Of a stretch of 50,378 bases of DNA, positions 9,643 through 17,375 are shown piece after piece. Both the position numbers and the translations under genes were made by a program. A model generated the notes under the pieces. The model was not told where the DNA came from. It saw only the letters and a program-made list of their open reading frames with translations, and did not search any database. The stretch is from Archangiaceae bacterium (lineage in GTDB: Bacteria > Myxococcota > Myxococcia > Myxococcales > Myxococcaceae): positions 1 through 50,378 of the forward strand of contig JAACJQ010000364.1 in the NCBI GenBank assembly GCA_016879935.1, given 5' to 3'. Numbering within the stretch: position 1 is the stretch's first letter; every line of letters starts with the position of its first letter.

Positions 9643-10157
9643 AACAGCTCGTTCTGCTCCCCGGGTTCAACGGCGCGGCGCGACAGCCGATCCTCGTGAA
9701 GCTGGCCGAGGCGCTCGACGGCTGGAGCGCGACGTTTCCCGGCATGACGAAGGGCCGCCCGAGTCCCGGGTTTGCGCGCGAGCTCGAGTTTCTCTCGAAG
9801 GCGATTCCACCGAAGTCGAAGCCGGTGCTCGTGGGCCGCTCATTCGGTGGGCGGGTCGCCATTCGTTATGCGCTCGAGCATTCGGTCGCGGCCGTCGTGT
9901 TGCTCGGCTTTCCCGTTCGCCCGCCCCGCACCCCACGGCCAGACGACGAAGCCGCGCTACGTGCGGTGAAGGTGCCGACGTTGATCGTTCAGGGAGACGC
10001 CGACGACAAGGGCCCGCTCGAGGTGCTTCGGCCGATCGTGAAGCAGAACCGTGCGCTGACGCTCGAGGTGATCGCCGGAGCAGGGCACTCGTTCGGTCGT
10101 CACGAAACGCGGGCGCTCGACGTCGCGGCCCAGTTCATTCGGAGCCTGCGGCGGTAG
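9639..10157 (+). CDS. Small alpha/beta hydrolase (KANL3/Tex30-like)
   Basis: The protein has 172 residues and starts at a GTG overlapping the upstream stop by 4 bp. It is a compact alpha/beta hydrolase: LVLLPGFNG oxyanion strand, nucleophile elbow GRSFGG (Ser69), TLIVQGDADDKG carrying the acid, and GAGHSFGRH carrying the catalytic His. The size and the 'dienelactone hydrolase/KANL3-Tex30' style sequence fit small cytosolic hydrolases. No lid domain or signal peptide is present. The substrate is unknown. It is coupled to the TPR/HEPN-like gene, which may mean a shared pathway, but nothing in the sequence says which. Confidence 0.85.
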   Translation: MKQLVLLPGFNGAARQPILVKLAEALDGWSATFPGMTKGRPSPGFARELEFLSKAIPPKSKPVLVGRSFGGRVAIRYALEHSVAAVVLLGFPVRPPRTPRPDDEAALRAVKVPTLIVQGDADDKGPLEVLRPIVKQNRALTLEVIAGAGHSFGRHETRALDVAAQFIRSLRR

Positions 10158-10191
10158 ACCAGACGGGCGCTCCCACGGCATAAGCGCGCGC

Positions 10192-10857
10192 ATGGTGTCG
10201 CTCCTCGCTGTCTCCCTCGTCGCTGCGCTTCCGACCCTCAGGCCGCTCCAGCCGCCGCTCGCGCTCTTCACGCCCGAAGTGATGCAGGACGCGAACACGG
10301 CGAGCCCCCAGAACGGTGATCAGTTCATCGCCTTCGGTGGCCCGGCGTGCGCTGGCAAGTCGATCTCGACGGTGCGCGCCATGGGGGCAGCGCTCACGAC
10401 CCTCGAGCGCGTGCAGACCTGGTTCAAGGAGAACCCCGGCGTCGAGGCGAAGCTCTTCAAGAAGGACACGCTCGCGCAGGTGATGAAGCACGTGAGCGTG
10501 GGCACCGTGAGCCGTCACGAGCCGTGCAAGCCGTGGGGCGGGGCGGGTGAGTGGCAGCTGCCCACTGCGGATCCTGGAAAGCTGTGCGAGGCGAAGAAGC
10601 CAGCGACGTCGACTCTGTGGTTCACCGTCAAAGGCAAGGCCTCGTCGGCGGTGCAGGCCCTGCCCGCAGCCGATGCATGCCAGCCCCGAGTGTCGATCGC
10701 GCTGTTCGACCCGAAGGGGAAGACACGGCTCGTGCTGCAGGCCGATTTCGGCGGCGTGATGTCGGCGACCGTGGTCGGAGACGCCTGCAAGGTCGACTTC
10801 TCGTGGGACCCTTCCATCGAGGCGTTCAAGCCCGAGTGGAAGTCCTGCAAAGGCTGA
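10192..10857 (+). CDS. Exported protein of unknown function
   Basis: The protein has 221 residues. The N-terminus MVSLLAVSLVAALPT is a short hydrophobic signal-like segment without a lipobox. The rest contains eight cysteines (including CKPW, KLCEAKK, ADACQPR, GDACKVD, SCKG-end), which suggests disulphides in the periplasm or outside. I recognise no domain. Residues GGPACAGKS look superficially like a P-loop, but the surroundings are not NTPase-like. It sits 34 bp after the hydrolase gene on the same strand. Confidence 0.6.
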   Translation: MVSLLAVSLVAALPTLRPLQPPLALFTPEVMQDANTASPQNGDQFIAFGGPACAGKSISTVRAMGAALTTLERVQTWFKENPGVEAKLFKKDTLAQVMKHVSVGTVSRHEPCKPWGGAGEWQLPTADPGKLCEAKKPATSTLWFTVKGKASSAVQALPAADACQPRVSIALFDPKGKTRLVLQADFGGVMSATVVGDACKVDFSWDPSIEAFKPEWKSCKG

Positions 10858-10883
10858 CGGTTTCGGCTACAGCGAAGAGCGTC

Positions 10884-11498
10884 ATGGCATCAGCACCGAT
10901 TCTCGAGGTCGACCCGCAGTTCCCCCAGCCCCGCATCGTCGAAAAGGCGGCGAAGGTGCTCGAGGACGGCGGCCTCATCGCGTACCCGACCGACACCTAT
11001 TACGGCATCGGCTGCGATCTGCTCTCCCGCAAGGCGATCGATCGCATCTACGGCGTGAAGGGCCGCGATCGAAAGAAGCCGCTCGCGTTCCTCTGCCCCG
11101 ATCTCTCCGACGTCTCGAAGTACGCGATCGTGAGCAAGTTCGCGTACCGCACGATGAAGCAGCTGACGCCCGGCCCGTTCACGTTCGTGCTCGTCGCGAC
11201 GAAGCTCGTGCCCGACATGATGCAGACGAAGCAGCGCCAGGTGGGCATTCGTGTGCCGCAGGCGCCGTTGATGCTGGCCATCGCGTCGAAGCTGGGCCGG
11301 CCGATCGTCACCACGTCGGCGACCGATCAGGACGGCCAGGTGCTCATCGACGCGAAGGACATCAAGGAGCAGTTGGGCTCGCGGCTCGATCTGATCCTCG
11401 ATGGTGGCGTGCAGCCCAATGAGCCTTCGACGGTGGTGTCGCTGATCGACGACCAGATCGAGGTGCTCCGGCAGGGCAAGGGCATCATCGTCGTCTGA
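10884..11498 (+). CDS. Sua5/YciO/YrdC family protein
   Basis: The 204-residue protein starts at ATG 10884; the frame is open further upstream, but that overlaps the preceding gene. Typical family features are GGLIAYPTDTYYGIGCD near residue 29, the KxR...KxP RNA/ATP-binding signature in VKGRDRKKPLAF, LTPGPFTFVL, VGIRVPQAPL and PSTVVSLID near the C-terminus. The family includes threonylcarbamoyl-AMP synthase, which makes the activated intermediate for t6A37 of tRNA. Single-domain members of this length without the Sua5 C-terminal domain include TsaC and the less understood YciO. The sequence alone does not settle which, so I give no symbol. Confidence 0.88.
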   Translation: MASAPILEVDPQFPQPRIVEKAAKVLEDGGLIAYPTDTYYGIGCDLLSRKAIDRIYGVKGRDRKKPLAFLCPDLSDVSKYAIVSKFAYRTMKQLTPGPFTFVLVATKLVPDMMQTKQRQVGIRVPQAPLMLAIASKLGRPIVTTSATDQDGQVLIDAKDIKEQLGSRLDLILDGGVQPNEPSTVVSLIDDQIEVLRQGKGIIVV

Positions 11499-11519
11499 AG
11501 CTGGGGTATCGTGGGTCTC

Positions 11520-12137
11520 ATGTCGCGAGTGCTCTTGTCGGTCGTCGCCGGGCTGGTCGTCGCGTGCAGCCCCACCGTGAGTCCGCAGCCCGTGCAGGGC
11601 CGCACGACGGTTTCGCCGAACGCGACGTACTTCTGGAAGGTGACGAGCTCGATGGTGGAGTGGGGGACCTGCGCCGACGCCGCCGACTTCCGCGCGAACG
11701 TGGCGCCGCTGCCGTTCTCGATGAACAGCTTCCTCATCTACAAGACCGACGCCGAGGCCAAGACGGCGACCGCGCAGTCGTGCACCGCGCTCGACCCCAG
11801 CACGTGCATGAACTCGTCGAGCAACGTGGTGTTCACGGTTGCCGGCACCGAGCTCACGTTCACTCGTGACCCGACCACAGAGAAGCTGCGGGTGCGTGAC
11901 ACCAACGGCGTCGAGCGCGACTCGACGTGCGAGCTGACGCAGCTCGAGACGTGGACGATGCGCGACAACGGCCAGAAGTTCGAGCTCGAGGTGCAGAATA
12001 CGCTCGGGCTCAATGAGACCGACATGGTGGCCAAGGAGTGCGACCTGATCGAGCAGAACCTGATCTCGCGCAGCCCGAACATGGCTGGCGTGCGCGGGTG
12101 CGTGCTGACGTTCAAGCTGACCGGCGACCTGCGCTGA
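11520..12137 (+). CDS. Lipoprotein of unknown function
   Basis: The protein has 205 residues. ATG 11520 gives a clean lipoprotein signal, MSRVLLSVVAGLVVACSP with lipobox VVAC; a GTG nine bases earlier is possible. The mature part is a single ~185-residue beta-rich domain with six cysteines and no recognisable motif. The gene ends TGA immediately against the stop of the convergent phosphoesterase gene, the two stops together forming TGATCA, so there is no intergenic base. Confidence 0.65.
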   Translation: MSRVLLSVVAGLVVACSPTVSPQPVQGRTTVSPNATYFWKVTSSMVEWGTCADAADFRANVAPLPFSMNSFLIYKTDAEAKTATAQSCTALDPSTCMNSSSNVVFTVAGTELTFTRDPTTEKLRVRDTNGVERDSTCELTQLETWTMRDNGQKFELEVQNTLGLNETDMVAKECDLIEQNLISRSPNMAGVRGCVLTFKLTGDLR

Positions 12138-13349
12138 TCAGCCGGTGGTGAGCACGAGCTTCACGACCTCAGGCGGAGCTCCGATGCGCATCGGCGGGCT
12201 CACGAAGCCACAGCCGCGCGAGGTGTAGAGCCAGCTGTTGCCCTGCTTCGAGAGGCCGGTGTTCCGCTCCTGCCACATGAGCGCGCCAATCAGCGTGCCC
12301 GGGAAGAGCTGGCCACCGTGGGTGTGCCCCGAGAGCTGCAGGCCGATGTTCTTCGCCGAGACGGCTTCGAGGTTCGAGGGCTGGTGCGCGAGGAGCACCG
12401 AGGCTCGTGAGGGATCGCGGTTGGCCGTGGCGGCTTCGAGATCGTAGTCGCCCGCGCCGAATCGGCCCCAGTCGTCGACGCCGAGCAGATCGAACGAACC
12501 GCCCGCGTCGCCGATGGTGACGGCGCGGTTGCGGAGCACGGTGAAGCCGAAGTCGGGCAGCACCGGAGCCCAGCGCTCCCAGCCCGAGTAGTAGTCGTGG
12601 TTGCCCGAGCAGAAGTACGTACCGTGCTTCGACGAGAGCCTGCGGAGCGTCGCGACGTAGCGGCCGAGCGACGCTGGAGAGCCGTCGACGAGATCGCCGG
12701 TGATGGCGACGAGATCGGGCTTCGCGCGGTTCGCCTCGGTCACCAGCATCTCGAGGAACTTCTCCTGAATGACCGCGCCGACGTGAATGTCGGAGAGCTG
12801 CACGATGGTGAAGCCCTCGAGCGACTTCGGCAGGCCGGGCAACTTGATCGGCACCTCGGTGATCTCGGGCGGCGTCATCGCCTTGTAGACGCCGAAGGTG
12901 GTGAGGCCTCCACCGACGCCGAGGGCCGTGGCGGCACCCACGCGAGCGAGGAACCGACGGCGCTCGGGGTCGTCGATGGTCGGCGAGGGCACGGGCGCCA
13001 TGCTGTCGAGTGACGGAACGCCGCTGGCAACCGAGGGAGCCGCTCTCGCGACGCGGCGGTTGAGCCACCACTTCACGCCTTCGAAGGCGACGAGCACCAG
13101 GAGGACGTTGAGGAGCAGGCCCCAGAAGACGAGCACAACGAGCGAGGCGGTTGCAGGCGGCTGGCCTGAGGAGCCCCAGGCGCGGAGCAGTGGCACCGCG
13201 GCGTAGGTGAGCAAGAGCACGAGCGCGAGGCCTCGTTTCACCCAGGGGTTCGACGTGACGTCGAGGATGAGCCGCTTGAAGAGAAACCAGTTCAGCGCGC
13301 CGAAAAGCACGAGCGCGACGAGGGCGATGACGATGCGGAACCACTCCAT
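12138..13349 (-). CDS. Membrane-anchored calcineurin-like metallophosphoesterase (YkuE/YaeI type)
   Basis: The protein has 403 residues. About 95 N-terminal residues hold three hydrophobic helices. After a linker comes a twin-arginine-like segment (PERRRFLARVG plus a hydrophobic stretch), then the catalytic domain from ~165. The metallophosphoesterase motifs are complete: DIHVG, GDLVDG, GNHDYY, HQP and GHTHGGQ, binding two metals. This fits the YkuE/YaeI family, whose E. coli member hydrolyses UDP-diacylglucosamine. Given the membrane segments, activity on a lipid or cell-surface phosphoester is likely. The exact substrate is not visible. Confidence 0.88.
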   Translation of the reverse strand: MEWFRIVIALVALVLFGALNWFLFKRLILDVTSNPWVKRGLALVLLLTYAAVPLLRAWGSSGQPPATASLVVLVFWGLLLNVLLVLVAFEGVKWWLNRRVARAAPSVASGVPSLDSMAPVPSPTIDDPERRRFLARVGAATALGVGGGLTTFGVYKAMTPPEITEVPIKLPGLPKSLEGFTIVQLSDIHVGAVIQEKFLEMLVTEANRAKPDLVAITGDLVDGSPASLGRYVATLRRLSSKHGTYFCSGNHDYYSGWERWAPVLPDFGFTVLRNRAVTIGDAGGSFDLLGVDDWGRFGAGDYDLEAATANRDPSRASVLLAHQPSNLEAVSAKNIGLQLSGHTHGGQLFPGTLIGALMWQERNTGLSKQGNSWLYTSRGCGFVSPPMRIGAPPEVVKLVLTTG

Positions 13350-13488
13350 GCGGCGACCCTAACCGGCCAGGCGACCGTTCGCTTCCCGGCCGAATTCACT
13401 TCACGAAGCTTCACACGGGGGTCGACGGATTCCCTGGGGCACGAGGCGATCGCCGATCCTCCAGCGTGAGGGAAGCTCGCGGTGCATC
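13350..13488. other. Non-coding leader between phosphoesterase gene and tandem repeat
   Basis: This non-coding part of the 493-bp gap (13350-13842) lies before the repeats. It should contain the promoter of the metallophosphoesterase gene (minus strand), but I cannot pick a convincing -35/-10 pair. No RNA gene or coding potential is visible. Confidence 0.4.
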
Positions 13489-13804
13489 GGGATTTCTGCC
13501 TCTCAATTCCGGTTCGGTCGTGGGCGGCAGCAAGCCCGGACCACGCGCGGGATTCTTGCCTCTCAATTCCCGAGCGGTCGGGGCGGCAGCAAACCCGGAC
13601 CAAGCGCGGGATTTCTGTCTCTCAATTCCCGAGCGGTCGTGGGCGGCAGCAAACCCGGACCAGGCGCGGGATCTCTGCCTCTCAATTCCCGAGCGGTCGT
13701 GGGCGGAGCAACCCGGACCAGGCGCGGGATCTCTGCCTCTCAATTCCCGAGCGGTCGTGGGCGGTAGCAAACCCGGACCAAGCGCGGGATTTCTGCCTCT
13801 CGAT
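13489..13804. repeat. ~60-bp tandem repeat (minisatellite), 5.3 copies
   Basis: There are five head-to-tail units at 13489-13548, 13549-13607, 13608-13667, 13668-13725 and 13726-13785, plus a partial sixth to about 13804. Unit lengths are 60, 59, 60, 58 and 60 bp. Each starts GGGATTTCTGCCTCTCAATT and contains CCGAGCGGTCGTGGGCGG then GCAAACCCGGACCA. Copies differ by a few substitutions and one- or two-base deletions, so the array is not kept in a reading frame and is not protein-coding. The whole unit is conserved, with no variable spacers, so it is not a CRISPR. Within each unit GGGATTT and AATTCCC can form an imperfect hairpin around a 9-nt loop. Confidence 0.93.
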
Positions 13805-13842
13805 CAGGTCCGCCGAGAGGGAGGCCTCCTCGCGAAGTAACG

Positions 13843-15405
13843 TCATCTCCCAGCGACTGACCGGGGCTTGCCTCGGGCGGCGAGCGTTGCTGCGACTGCG
13901 AGACCAACGAGACCACCGAAGAGGATGGCTCCGATCAGATCGAGTGAGTCGGCGAGCTTCGCTGGCGTGACGGTCGAGATGATCGCCGCGCCGAGGTCGA
14001 ACTGCTTGGTCTCACGCCAGGTCTTCAGCGCGGTGAGACTCGCGGCTCCCACGATGCCGAGGATGATCGCGAACAGGGCCGAGGCGCCGCCGCGAGCCCA
14101 GAGCGTCTTCGCCTCCCACGGCTCACCGCGTTCGATGGGCTTCGCGTCATCTCCCGAGATCTCGATCAGCGTCGGGCTCGAGAACGGCGCGAAGCGGCGC
14201 AGCATGATGAGCCCGGGAATGGCGGCGGGAATCGAGAGCAGAAAGAACGCGCTCCAGCCGAGGGCATCGGCAAGCGCTCCCGATGGCGGGCCGGTGAGCG
14301 TTCGGCCGAGCCCGAACAGACTCGAGAGCAGCGCGTACTGGGTTGCCGAGAAGCGCTTCTCGGTGAGGCGAATCATGAGGAACGAGAACGCCGCCGTGCC
14401 GAGCCCGCCTGTGAAGTTCTCGAGGCTGACCGCCACGTAGAGCAGCGTTCGGTCGACCGGCATCGCGGCGACGACCGCGTACCCGACGTTGGAGAGGCCC
14501 TGAATGACACCGAAGATCCACAGCGCCTTCGTGACGGTGATGCGTTCGGTGAGCACGCCGCCGATGAACGTACCGAGCGCGATCGAGATGAGCGTCGCGG
14601 TGCCGCTCCCAACGCCCACGTCCCACGCGTCGTAGCCGTGCTGTTGGAGGACCGGCCGAATCAGCGCGCCCGCGAGGTTGTCGGCGAGCTTGTAGAGAAA
14701 GAGGAACGCCGCGATCTCAAGCGCGCGCGGCCGCGAAAGAAAGCCGATGAACGGCTCCCAGACGGCTGCGCGCAGAGACGTCGGTGGAGCCGGCTGCGTG
14801 TCGGGCTCGGGCGCCAGCAGCGTGACGGGGATGAGCACGATGAAGAGCCCTGCGAGTGCCCAGATCGTGACGTCCCAGCCCCAGATCGGGCCGACGGAGA
14901 TGGCGGCGTTGCCCGAGATCCACATGGCGACGCGGTACATGGCCGTGCGTGTGCCGGCTGCGGCTCCCTGCTCACCGTCGCGCAGCACCTCGACCGTGTA
15001 CGCGTCGACCGCGATGTCCTGGGTCGACGAGGCGAACGAGATCGCGAGCAGCAGCGCTGAGATCACGCCGACGGTGGGAGACGTCGCGACAGTCGCGAGG
15101 GCTCCGAAGAGCGCAGCGAGGGCGAGCTGGGTGACGAGAATCCACCCGCGCTTGCGGCCGAGGAAGGGTGGCCACAGGCGATCCATCAGCGGCGCCCAGA
15201 CGAACTTGAAGGAGTAGGGCGCCTGCGCGAGCGTGATGAGGCCGACGGTCTTGATGTCGACGCCGACCGCCGCCATCCACGTCGGCACCGAGAGCCACAC
15301 CAGCCCGAGCGGAAGCCCCGAAGAGATCGAGAGCAGTGACACCGCACCCACGCGCCAGCTGGTGAAGGCGATGAGCCACGACTTGCGGTGCTGCGGTACC
15401 GTCAC
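13843..15405 (-). CDS. MFS permease of the AmpG/acetyl-CoA-transporter (PAT) type
   Basis: The protein has 520 residues starting at GTG 15405. There are twelve or more hydrophobic helices. Characteristic AmpG-family sequence: SSGLPLGLVWLSVPTWM in helix 1, YSFKFVWAPLMDR after helix 2, LGRKRGWIL loop, and SSTQDIAVDAYTVEVL in helix 4-5, where the Asp is highly conserved. AmpG imports anhydro-muropeptides for cell-wall recycling in the inner membrane. Other PAT-family members carry different solutes, so substrate assignment is moderate. The C-terminal ~110 residues add two extra helices. It is divergent from the next gene (45 bp between starts). Confidence 0.85.
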   Translation of the reverse strand: MTVPQHRKSWLIAFTSWRVGAVSLLSISSGLPLGLVWLSVPTWMAAVGVDIKTVGLITLAQAPYSFKFVWAPLMDRLWPPFLGRKRGWILVTQLALAALFGALATVATSPTVGVISALLLAISFASSTQDIAVDAYTVEVLRDGEQGAAAGTRTAMYRVAMWISGNAAISVGPIWGWDVTIWALAGLFIVLIPVTLLAPEPDTQPAPPTSLRAAVWEPFIGFLSRPRALEIAAFLFLYKLADNLAGALIRPVLQQHGYDAWDVGVGSGTATLISIALGTFIGGVLTERITVTKALWIFGVIQGLSNVGYAVVAAMPVDRTLLYVAVSLENFTGGLGTAAFSFLMIRLTEKRFSATQYALLSSLFGLGRTLTGPPSGALADALGWSAFFLLSIPAAIPGLIMLRRFAPFSSPTLIEISGDDAKPIERGEPWEAKTLWARGGASALFAIILGIVGAASLTALKTWRETKQFDLGAAIISTVTPAKLADSLDLIGAILFGGLVGLAVAATLAARGKPRSVAGR

Positions 15406-15450
15406 GCGCGGGAGTGTTGCACGCCGTCAGTCGATCGTCGGGAAAACGCC

Positions 15451-15939
15451 ATGCCCATCAGCGATGACGACAGAATCGAGTTCGCCAGGCAGATGGCCGC
15501 GAGCGGCGCATCGTTCGAGGACACCTTTGTCGCCTTCCGGCGCACGGGGACTGGCTACATCCACGCGATCCTCGCGGTACGGAACGCGTTCCCGGCGTCG
15601 TCGTTGTTCGAGGCCCGCGACTTCTTCGAGCGAAGGTTCGGTCTCGACGTGCTCGAGCTCTCTTCGGCACTCACCGCCGCACTCCGCTCGGCACTCCCCG
15701 ATCCCGAGAATCCAGAAGCCGCTCGAGTCCTGGTGTCCTGTCTTCGTCGACCGTACTCGCCGCTCGCGATCGCGGCGCACTTCGAAGCCGCCTGGGGCGT
15801 GCCGTGGAGACCGGTCTATGAGACCGCTCGACTCATGCAGCCAGCTGACGACGCTTCCGCAGCCGTCACGCAAGACCTGCTCGAAGAGCATGGCCTGAGC
15901 TGGGAAGCCGAACTCGCAGCCATCGCTCCGCGCGTCTGA
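15451..15939 (+). CDS. Hypothetical protein
   Basis: The 162-residue protein starts at ATG 15451; the frame extends 21 codons upstream, but those overlap the region just upstream of the divergent permease gene and are compositionally poor. It is soluble, helical and acidic, with no signal peptide and no motif I recognise. It ends 1 bp before the end of the convergent toxin pseudogene. Confidence 0.6.
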   Translation: MPISDDDRIEFARQMAASGASFEDTFVAFRRTGTGYIHAILAVRNAFPASSLFEARDFFERRFGLDVLELSSALTAALRSALPDPENPEAARVLVSCLRRPYSPLAIAAHFEAAWGVPWRPVYETARLMQPADDASAAVTQDLLEEHGLSWEAELAAIAPRV

Positions 15940-15940
15940 A

Positions 15941-16349
15941 TCAGGCTCGCCAGTCTTCCAGCTCGAGGGGAAAGCCCAGCTCCACGATCCTCGTGAAGTG
16001 CCGCGTGTTCGATGTCGCCAGGCCCCATCCCTGATCGACGGCAGTCGCGGCAATGAAGACATCTGCGGTCCCGATGCTCTGCTAGAGCTGAGTCCATGTC
16101 CGCCGCCAGTTCCGCAACACCGAGCGTCAACGGCAGGACTTCGAACCACTGAAGATCCACTCGCACTCTCGCGAGGCGGTCGAGCGCGCCAATCATCAGC
16201 AGCCCTCGTTCGATCTCAAAAGCAGTGACGACGGAGATGTGGTGCTTCCCGAAGTGAGCGAAGTACTCGTGCGCTCGTCGATTGCTCGAGGCAAACCGCC
16301 CGCTTCTCACGTCGGACAAGGTGTCGGAGTCGAGCAGCAGCTTCTTCAT
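15941..16349 (-). pseudogene. Frameshifted PIN-domain (VapC-type) toxin
   Basis: The first ~92 codons read as a PIN-domain RNase: MKKLLLDSDTLSDVRSG with the first catalytic Asp, VVTAFEIERGL with the conserved Glu, and ELAADMDSALAEH. The frame then shifts near 16065-16078. In another frame the expected C-terminal half follows: IGTADVFIAATAVDQGWGLA then TSNTRHFTRI, ending ELEDWRA and a TGA at 15943-15941. The total span of 409 bp equals 136 codons plus one base, the normal VapC length. A one-base insertion (or net deletion) thus explains it. The unshifted frame continues as nonsense into the neighbouring gene. The toxin is probably inactive unless the change is a sequencing error. Confidence 0.82.
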
Positions 16350-16552
16350 CGTTTCGTCGAGAACGCCGCGTCGAAGTTCGTCCGGCCGGCCTTCATCGCC
16401 CGCTCGAGCAGTTCAGGGCCGTCAGCGAAGGTCCCGACGATGGGGCTCTGCGGTAGAGCGGCAGACTGGTTCTGCAGCGCTTCGAGCACCTGCTTGCGCT
16501 CGTTTTCGGGGAGCGCCCGAATCGCGGCGATGAGTTCGTCCAACTTCGTCAT
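16346..16552 (-). CDS. Antitoxin of a VapBC-like pair
   Basis: The 68-residue protein is immediately upstream of the PIN toxin, with stop and toxin start overlapping as ATGA (16346-16349), the usual arrangement for toxin-antitoxin operons. The N-terminal helix LDELIAAIRALPENERKQVL is typical of short antitoxins that dimerise before a toxin-binding tail. No clear ribbon-helix-helix or AbrB fold can be read by eye. It appears intact although the toxin is frameshifted. Confidence 0.75.
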   Translation of the reverse strand: MTKLDELIAAIRALPENERKQVLEALQNQSAALPQSPIVGTFADGPELLERAMKAGRTNFDAAFSTKR

Positions 16553-16595
16553 GGGTCAAGCATACGGCCGCCCAACAACGCGAGGCAAAGCACGC

Positions 16596-17375
16596 TCAAC
16601 GACGCGCCTGCCCCACCACCTCCTCCGTGTGCGCGATGAGTCGAAGTCCTCCGAACCCACCGTGCCCGGGCACCACCATCAGCGGGCTCCGAACTTCCTT
16701 GTCCTCGAGCGCCGCTACCCACGTCGTCAGCCTCTTCAACGACGCTGCCCACGCACCGATGTCGGCGTCACTCACGTTGCCGAGATCGCTCGCGGCGGCT
16801 GACTTGATGAAACAGCCTCCGAACAACACCCGCTGCGTCGGCAGCATCACCACGATGTTGTCCGGCGCGTGGCCCGCACCGGGAAAGAAGGTCGTGAGCT
16901 TCACTCCGCCGAGGGTGAGCTGCTCGGTCGGTTGAAGGGGCTCGGCGGTGAATGTTCGGCCCTGCGCCGCCGCAAACTCGACCGTCTTCTGCAGCGCGTG
17001 GATCTTCGTCGTCGGCGCAAGCTCGGCCACTCCCGCGGTTCGATCGTCGTGCGAGTGCGTGACGATCACGTCGGTCACCGGCTTGTGCAGCCGAGTCTCG
17101 ACCCACTCGAGCAGCGTCTTCGTCGCCTTTGGAGTCCACGGTGTGTCGACCACCACCACTCCATCAGCGCCCTCGATGATCAGCCCATTCGAGGGAAACG
17201 GACCGCCCCCAGGCAGCTCCGTGAAGGTCGTGTGAATCCACACGCCGTCACTCACGCGAGCCAGCTCGAAATCGGAAGCCAACAGAATGCGCTCGACCCG
17301 AACGTCATCGGGCCGAAGCTCACGCGAACTCGTGCAGGCGGCGAGCAGGCAGCACGAAACTGCCAGCTGGCGCAT
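16596..17375 (-). CDS. Subclass B1 metallo-beta-lactamase, lipoprotein
   Basis: The 259-residue protein starts at an ATG whose first base is the last base of the nuoI stop (TGATG). [17 protein letters not shown] carries a lipobox (LAAC, Cys14), predicting an envelope lipoprotein as in NDM-type enzymes. All six B1 zinc ligands are present: His107, His109 and His169 for Zn1 (THSHDDRTAG, GAGHAPDN) and Asp111, Cys188 and His238 for Zn2 (FGGCFIKS, VVPGHGG). Lys191 matches the substrate-binding Lys224 of the standard numbering, and the following DLGNVSDAD and HTEEVV are also B1-like. Hydrolysis of beta-lactams including carbapenems is the family reaction. Activity here is predicted, not shown. The position at the end of a nuo operon is unusual. 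Confidence 0.92.
   Translation of the reverse strand: MRQLAVSCCLLAACTSSRELRPDDVRVERILLASDFELARVSDGVWIHTTFTELPGGGPFPSNGLIIEGADGVVVVDTPWTPKATKTLLEWVETRLHKPVTDVIVTHSHDDRTAGVAELAPTTKIHALQKTVEFAAAQGRTFTAEPLQPTEQLTLGGVKLTTFFPGAGHAPDNIVVMLPTQRVLFGGCFIKSAAASDLGNVSDADIGAWAASLKRLTTWVAALEDKEVRSPLMVVPGHGGFGGLRLIAHTEEVVGQARR

Noticed and set aside
10192-10857. P-loop (GGPACAGKS) suggesting an NTPase
   Set aside because: Exported Cys-containing context, no preceding beta strand pattern or Walker B; chance match.
13411-13770. Minus-strand frame through the 60-bp array encoding SGIERQKSRAWSGFAAAHDR repeats
   Set aside because: Copies of 58 and 59 bp break frame consistency, and it has no sensible start or conserved ends; the array is better read as non-coding.
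13489-13804. CRISPR array
   Set aside because: The entire 60-bp unit is conserved with no variable spacers and no cas genes nearby.
15816-16349. A 177-residue intact PIN protein in one frame
   Set aside because: The C-terminal half of that frame is Arg/Cys/Ser-rich nonsense overlapping the convergent gene, while the true PIN C-terminus continues in another frame.
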